Shown here: piece by piece, positions 61,474 through 64,000 of the stretch
Numbering within the stretch: the stretch's first letter is position 1
Layout of the letters: each line of letters opens with the position of its first letter
DNA from: Paenibacillus profundus
GTDB taxonomy: Bacteria; Bacillota; Bacilli; Paenibacillales; Paenibacillaceae
Assembly (NCBI RefSeq): GCF_021369635.1
Contig: NZ_JAJNBZ010000010.1
Coordinates: 62,001-126,000 of the forward strand
Length of the DNA stretch: 64,000 nucleotides
Reading direction: 5' to 3'
Translations under genes and position numbers: made by a program
The notes under the pieces: model-generated
What the model was told of the DNA's origin: nothing
Database searches by the model: none
Seen by the model: the letters and a program-made list of their open reading frames with translations, nothing else

Positions 61474-61507
61474 ACAGACGCGTCCCTTGGAACAGGTTCG
61501 CGTCTGT
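61474..61507. terminator. hairpin downstream of the capA-like gene
   Basis: A perfect 9-bp stem ACAGACGCG/CGCGTCTGT, extended by flanking AAC/GTT. Reading the minus strand, it lies 15 nt past the capA-like stop and is followed by TTATTTGTGTT, so it terminates that gene ahead of rbsK. Confidence 0.7.
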
Positions 61508-61522
61508 GTTCGTGGTGTTAGC

Positions 61523-62803
61523 TTAGCTTTTGCGGTTAGAAGGGGATGGTTCTTTTTGATCGACTTTCACCGCATCCCGCACCTGTTTGCCGTTCATTTT
61601 AACACCAAATGAAATAGATTCCAAATATATAAATTGCTTTTTCTCGTAAGCTTCATCTTTTTTAACGATTTGATCTTTGTAAATAAAATAAGGATCGAAC
61701 GACATTGAAATGTCATCCTCGTCAATCATTAACGACAACAGTCCCGTATCTGCGCGATTGTTCCTGACATAATCGGGGAACAGGAAATTGCCGATGGAAT
61801 AGGCGATCGGTTTATCCTTGTAAAATTCAAACCCTTGCAGCACATGCACGTGACTGCCGATTATCGCGTCTGCTCCGGCATCGATCATTTCCCGTGCGTA
61901 AGTGCGCTGCCACTTTTCAGGGCGGTTGTTTTTCTCAACGCCCCAATGCATGTAGACGAGCAAATAGTCGCAGTCTTTGCGTTCCCTTTTAATGACGGGA
62001 AGGACGCTGGACTTGTTATAGGCTTCGGCAATCCCAGGTCTGTCTTTTCCAGCGAACCAATACGTTTGCGGAATGAAGCGGGAGAAGGCGAGAAATTTAA
62101 TCGTCTTCCCTTTCAAGGTGACGGTATGAGCCCGATAGGCTTCCTCTTTGTTCATCCCTCCGCCTACATAGGGCAGGTCATATTCCTTCAAATAATGCAG
62201 CGTATCGAGAAAGCCCTTCTGCTTGAAATCGAGTGTATGATTATTGGCGATCGAAACGAGATCAAATCCGGCATTTTTCAATCCTTTCAGCGATATCGGA
62301 TCCGATTTGAAATTGTACAATTGATTCGTGTCCTTTTCGGTATGGTGAGTGACCGCAGTTTCCAGATTGACGACCGCATAATCGGCCTTCTGCACTTCGC
62401 TGGCTACATATTGAAAAGGATAATCAGGCCCCTTTTGCTGAATTGTTTTTTTGACGGACCAATCCATCAGCGCATCTCCAGCGAATATGATATGTATTGG
62501 CCCTTCCTCTGCAGGAGCGGCTGCCGCTTCGTTGTTCGGCATACCCTCTTCCCTCTTCGGCGCTTCTTTCTTCGCTGCCGATGGAGTAGTGGAAGAGGGT
62601 GAAGCTGAAGGGGGCGCGTCTTTGAATTCGCCTTGGCCGGATAACTGTTCGTCAGATGCTGAAGAGTAGTAGACTCCGACGAATATGCCGCAGATGACGA
62701 CGGCCAGCAAGCTGCATAGCGCTGCTGTGCGTTTCATTCGTTGTTTTCTAAGCTGTTTCCGCTTTTGATGCCGTTCGGTTCGACTTACTTGATTGTGATG
62801 CAA
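61523..62803 (-). CDS. CapA/PgsA-like membrane-anchored metallophosphatase-fold protein
   Basis: 426 residues. A basic N-terminus and a helix near residues 24-45 anchor the protein, followed by a Pro/Ser/Ala/Glu-rich spacer to about residue 103. The CapA domain has FAGDALMDWSVKKTI, NLETAVTHH, SIANNHTLDF, MHWGVEKNN, GSHVHVLQGFE and SIGNFLFPD. This group includes the poly-gamma-glutamate synthesis protein CapA/PgsA, but no capB or capC is present, so it may act on another cell-envelope substrate. TTG at 62803, 6 nt after AGGAGG, is preferred to GTG at 62821. Confidence 0.88.
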   Translation of the reverse strand: MHHNQVSRTERHQKRKQLRKQRMKRTAALCSLLAVVICGIFVGVYYSSASDEQLSGQGEFKDAPPSASPSSTTPSAAKKEAPKREEGMPNNEAAAAPAEEGPIHIIFAGDALMDWSVKKTIQQKGPDYPFQYVASEVQKADYAVVNLETAVTHHTEKDTNQLYNFKSDPISLKGLKNAGFDLVSIANNHTLDFKQKGFLDTLHYLKEYDLPYVGGGMNKEEAYRAHTVTLKGKTIKFLAFSRFIPQTYWFAGKDRPGIAEAYNKSSVLPVIKRERKDCDYLLVYMHWGVEKNNRPEKWQRTYAREMIDAGADAIIGSHVHVLQGFEFYKDKPIAYSIGNFLFPDYVRNNRADTGLLSLMIDEDDISMSFDPYFIYKDQIVKKDEAYEKKQFIYLESISFGVKMNGKQVRDAVKVDQKEPSPSNRKS

Positions 62804-62990
62804 TCGGTTCCTCCTATTCACATTGAACAGGCAATGTTACTATTCTGTTCTTATGGGTAATATTTACTTTATTATATTGTACATCTGCATAAGATAAGTA
62901 TCAGAACGATTGCAATTAAATATATTTTTGTTACGAATGGGACTGCCGCCCCCGTTTTCTTTTTAAAAACGCTATGGTAAAATAAATATG

Positions 62991-63005
62991 CTTACATTTT
63001 GTAAG
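62991..63005 (+). promoter_or_regulatory. palindromic HxlR-type operator
   Basis: CTTACATTTTGTAAG is a perfect 6-bp palindrome with a 3-nt spacer. It lies just downstream of TAAAAT (62977-62982), a possible -10 box, and 22 nt before the HxlR-family gene, where an autorepressor would bind. Confidence 0.6.
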
Positions 63006-63026
63006 TTAAGAAGGAGGGATGAACGG

Positions 63027-63401
63027 ATGGAATCACATCATTTGGGTATGTGCCCGCGGTTTGAAGCTGCGTTCTGCGTGCTTGGCAAGCGCTGGAACGG
63101 ACTGCTCATACAGGTGCTATTGAGTGGCCCGAAGCGATTTAAAGATATTTCCGCACTCATTCCTACCATGAGCGACAAAATGTTGAGTGAACGTATGAAA
63201 GACCTTGAGGCGGCAGGTATTGTCGTACGGAATGTGTATCCAGAGACACCCGTTCGCATTGAATATGCGTTGACTGATAAAGGGCGCGCTCTGGAGTCGG
63301 TCATGGAAGCCATTCAAGAGTGGGCGGAACGTTGGGTGAACGACCCGGTGGAGTGCATTAGCGACGATGATTCAACTTCAGAACATCCGGTGAATTCATA
63401 A
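63027..63401 (+). CDS. HxlR-family transcriptional regulator
   Basis: 124 residues. GMCPRFEAAFCVLGKRW near residue 7 is the HxlR start with its conserved Cys; the winged helix runs through FKDISALIPTMSDKMLSERM and YALTDKGRALE. Two Cys residues near the N-terminus (residues 8 and 16) could sense redox or electrophile stress, as in some relatives. AAGAAGGAGGG precedes the ATG. The next gene is a flavoprotein 34 nt away, likely controlled with it. Confidence 0.92.
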   Translation: MESHHLGMCPRFEAAFCVLGKRWNGLLIQVLLSGPKRFKDISALIPTMSDKMLSERMKDLEAAGIVVRNVYPETPVRIEYALTDKGRALESVMEAIQEWAERWVNDPVECISDDDSTSEHPVNS

Positions 63402-63435
63402 AGGGAAGAAACTCTTCATGAAAGGATGAGAATGA

Positions 63436-64000
63436 ATGCAGGATATCATTGTTATCGGTGGAGGACCTGCCGGAGGAAGCGCGGCATTGTTCGCGGCCAA
63501 ATCCGGCAAATCTACGCTTGTGCTGGATAACGATCACGGTCTGACCAAGCGGGCGTGGCTTGCGAACCATTATGGAGCGAGCGACATTTCCGGACCTGAC
63601 ATGCTGACGATTGGGCGTGAGCAAGCTGAGAAATTCGGAGCTGTCTTTAAGCAGGACAAAGCGGTTCTCATTGAATCCGGTTCTTCTTCTGTTACCGTGA
63701 AGACGGAGAGCGGAGACAGCTACGAAGCTCAGCATGTCATTGTAGCGACGGGACTCGCCCTGGACGCTGCGGAACAGAGCGGATTGAAGCTGAAGCCAGG
63801 CACAGAGCCGCGCGTGAAGACGGTTATCGACACGGATGATAAAGGCCGGACGAGTGCGGAACGGGTGTGGGCCGCAGGAACTGCCGCCGGGGTGAGCATG
63901 CATACGATCATTACGGCAGGAGACGGTGCCAAAGTAGCAATCAACGTCATCAGCGAGTTGAATGGCGAGCGTTACGTGGACCATGATGTGTATAAAGGAT
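63436..64000 (+). CDS. FAD-dependent pyridine-nucleotide oxidoreductase, 3' end beyond window
   Basis: Open from ATG at 63436 to the window edge, at least 188 residues. The FAD-binding motif DIIVIGGGPAGGSAA is at the start and HVIVATG follows near residue 100; VWAAGTAAGV and AGDGAKVAINVI near residues 155-175 match the thioredoxin-reductase-like fold. No CxxC is present, so it is not a disulfide reductase of the TrxB type. The fold appears almost complete at the edge. It lies after the HxlR gene, which suggests a role in redox or electrophile response. Confidence 0.85.
   Translation, partial: MQDIIVIGGGPAGGSAALFAAKSGKSTLVLDNDHGLTKRAWLANHYGASDISGPDMLTIGREQAEKFGAVFKQDKAVLIESGSSSVTVKTESGDSYEAQHVIVATGLALDAAEQSGLKLKPGTEPRVKTVIDTDDKGRTSAERVWAAGTAAGVSMHTIITAGDGAKVAINVISELNGERYVDHDVYKG

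Noticed and set aside
61523-62803. Part of a poly-gamma-glutamate capsule operon
   Set aside because: The CapA-like gene is alone, with its own terminator and no capB, capC or capE partner.

Overview
The window reads as a chromosomal stretch of a Paenibacillus-like, spore-forming Firmicute. The reasons are the LplB/YtcP-type sugar permeases with large lipoprotein binding proteins, YesM/YesN-type two-component systems, many AraC regulators, strong AGGAGG ribosome sites, a LutABC operon, and moderately high G+C with AT-rich intergenic DNA. No phage, transposase, CRISPR array, rRNA or tRNA was recognised. Most of the DNA is carbohydrate acquisition and catabolism plus its regulators.

Layout. 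0.2-7.4 kb: ABC sugar importer (two permeases, lipoprotein) followed by its response regulator and sensor kinase. 7.5-10.5 kb: two unknown membrane proteins, a signal peptidase and a DegV protein. 10.5-11.4 kb: noncoding repeats and a possible gene relic. 11.4-14.3 kb: a Gfo/Idh oxidoreductase overlapping a PP2C-like phosphatase, then MsrAB. 14.4-15.4 kb: a yybP-ykoY (Mn2+) riboswitch in front of a TerC protein. 15.6-21.8 kb: uronate/oligosaccharide block with GH4 glycosidase, AraC regulator, and a kduI-deoR-kduD-GH88 operon behind a promoter with a 12-bp direct-repeat array. 21.9-24.6 kb: two small membrane or secreted proteins, a repeat and an NhaC antiporter. 24.8-29.6 kb: AraC regulator and a second importer closely paralogous to the first. 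29.6-33.7 kb: a minus-strand operon for D-amino-acid turnover (YheO-like regulator, DSD1/D-threonine-aldolase-like enzyme, N-acyl-D-amino-acid deacylase, RidA). 33.9-41.7 kb: sensor kinase, response regulator and a CUT1 importer whose binding protein and permeases are separated by about 0.8 kb of repeat DNA. 41.7-42.6 kb: noncoding region with a structured RNA candidate and tandem repeats. 42.6-46.2 kb: heterodimeric ABC exporter. 46.3-48.9 kb: DMT transporter divergent from a MocR regulator.

49-59.3 kb is the most distinctive region. A LacI regulator diverges from a gene run encoding split UxaA-family dehydratase subunits, an SDR, a cyclase-family (PF04199) hydrolase, a DUF4177-like small protein, an RbsD pyranase, a second SDR, a fumarylacetoacetase-fold hydrolase and LutABC. 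Together these can be read as a non-phosphorylating 6-deoxyhexose (L-fucose or L-rhamnose type) pathway: pyranose mutarotation, oxidation to lactone, hydrolysis, dehydration, oxidation to a 2,4-diketo acid, cleavage to pyruvate plus lactate, and lactate oxidation by LutABC. This assignment is inference from family composition. The window closes with a GNAT acetyltransferase, ribokinase, a CapA-like protein, an HxlR regulator with a palindromic operator, and a partial flavoprotein running off the edge.

The window also carries at least three families of short dispersed intergenic repeats in several copies, which no coding feature explains.
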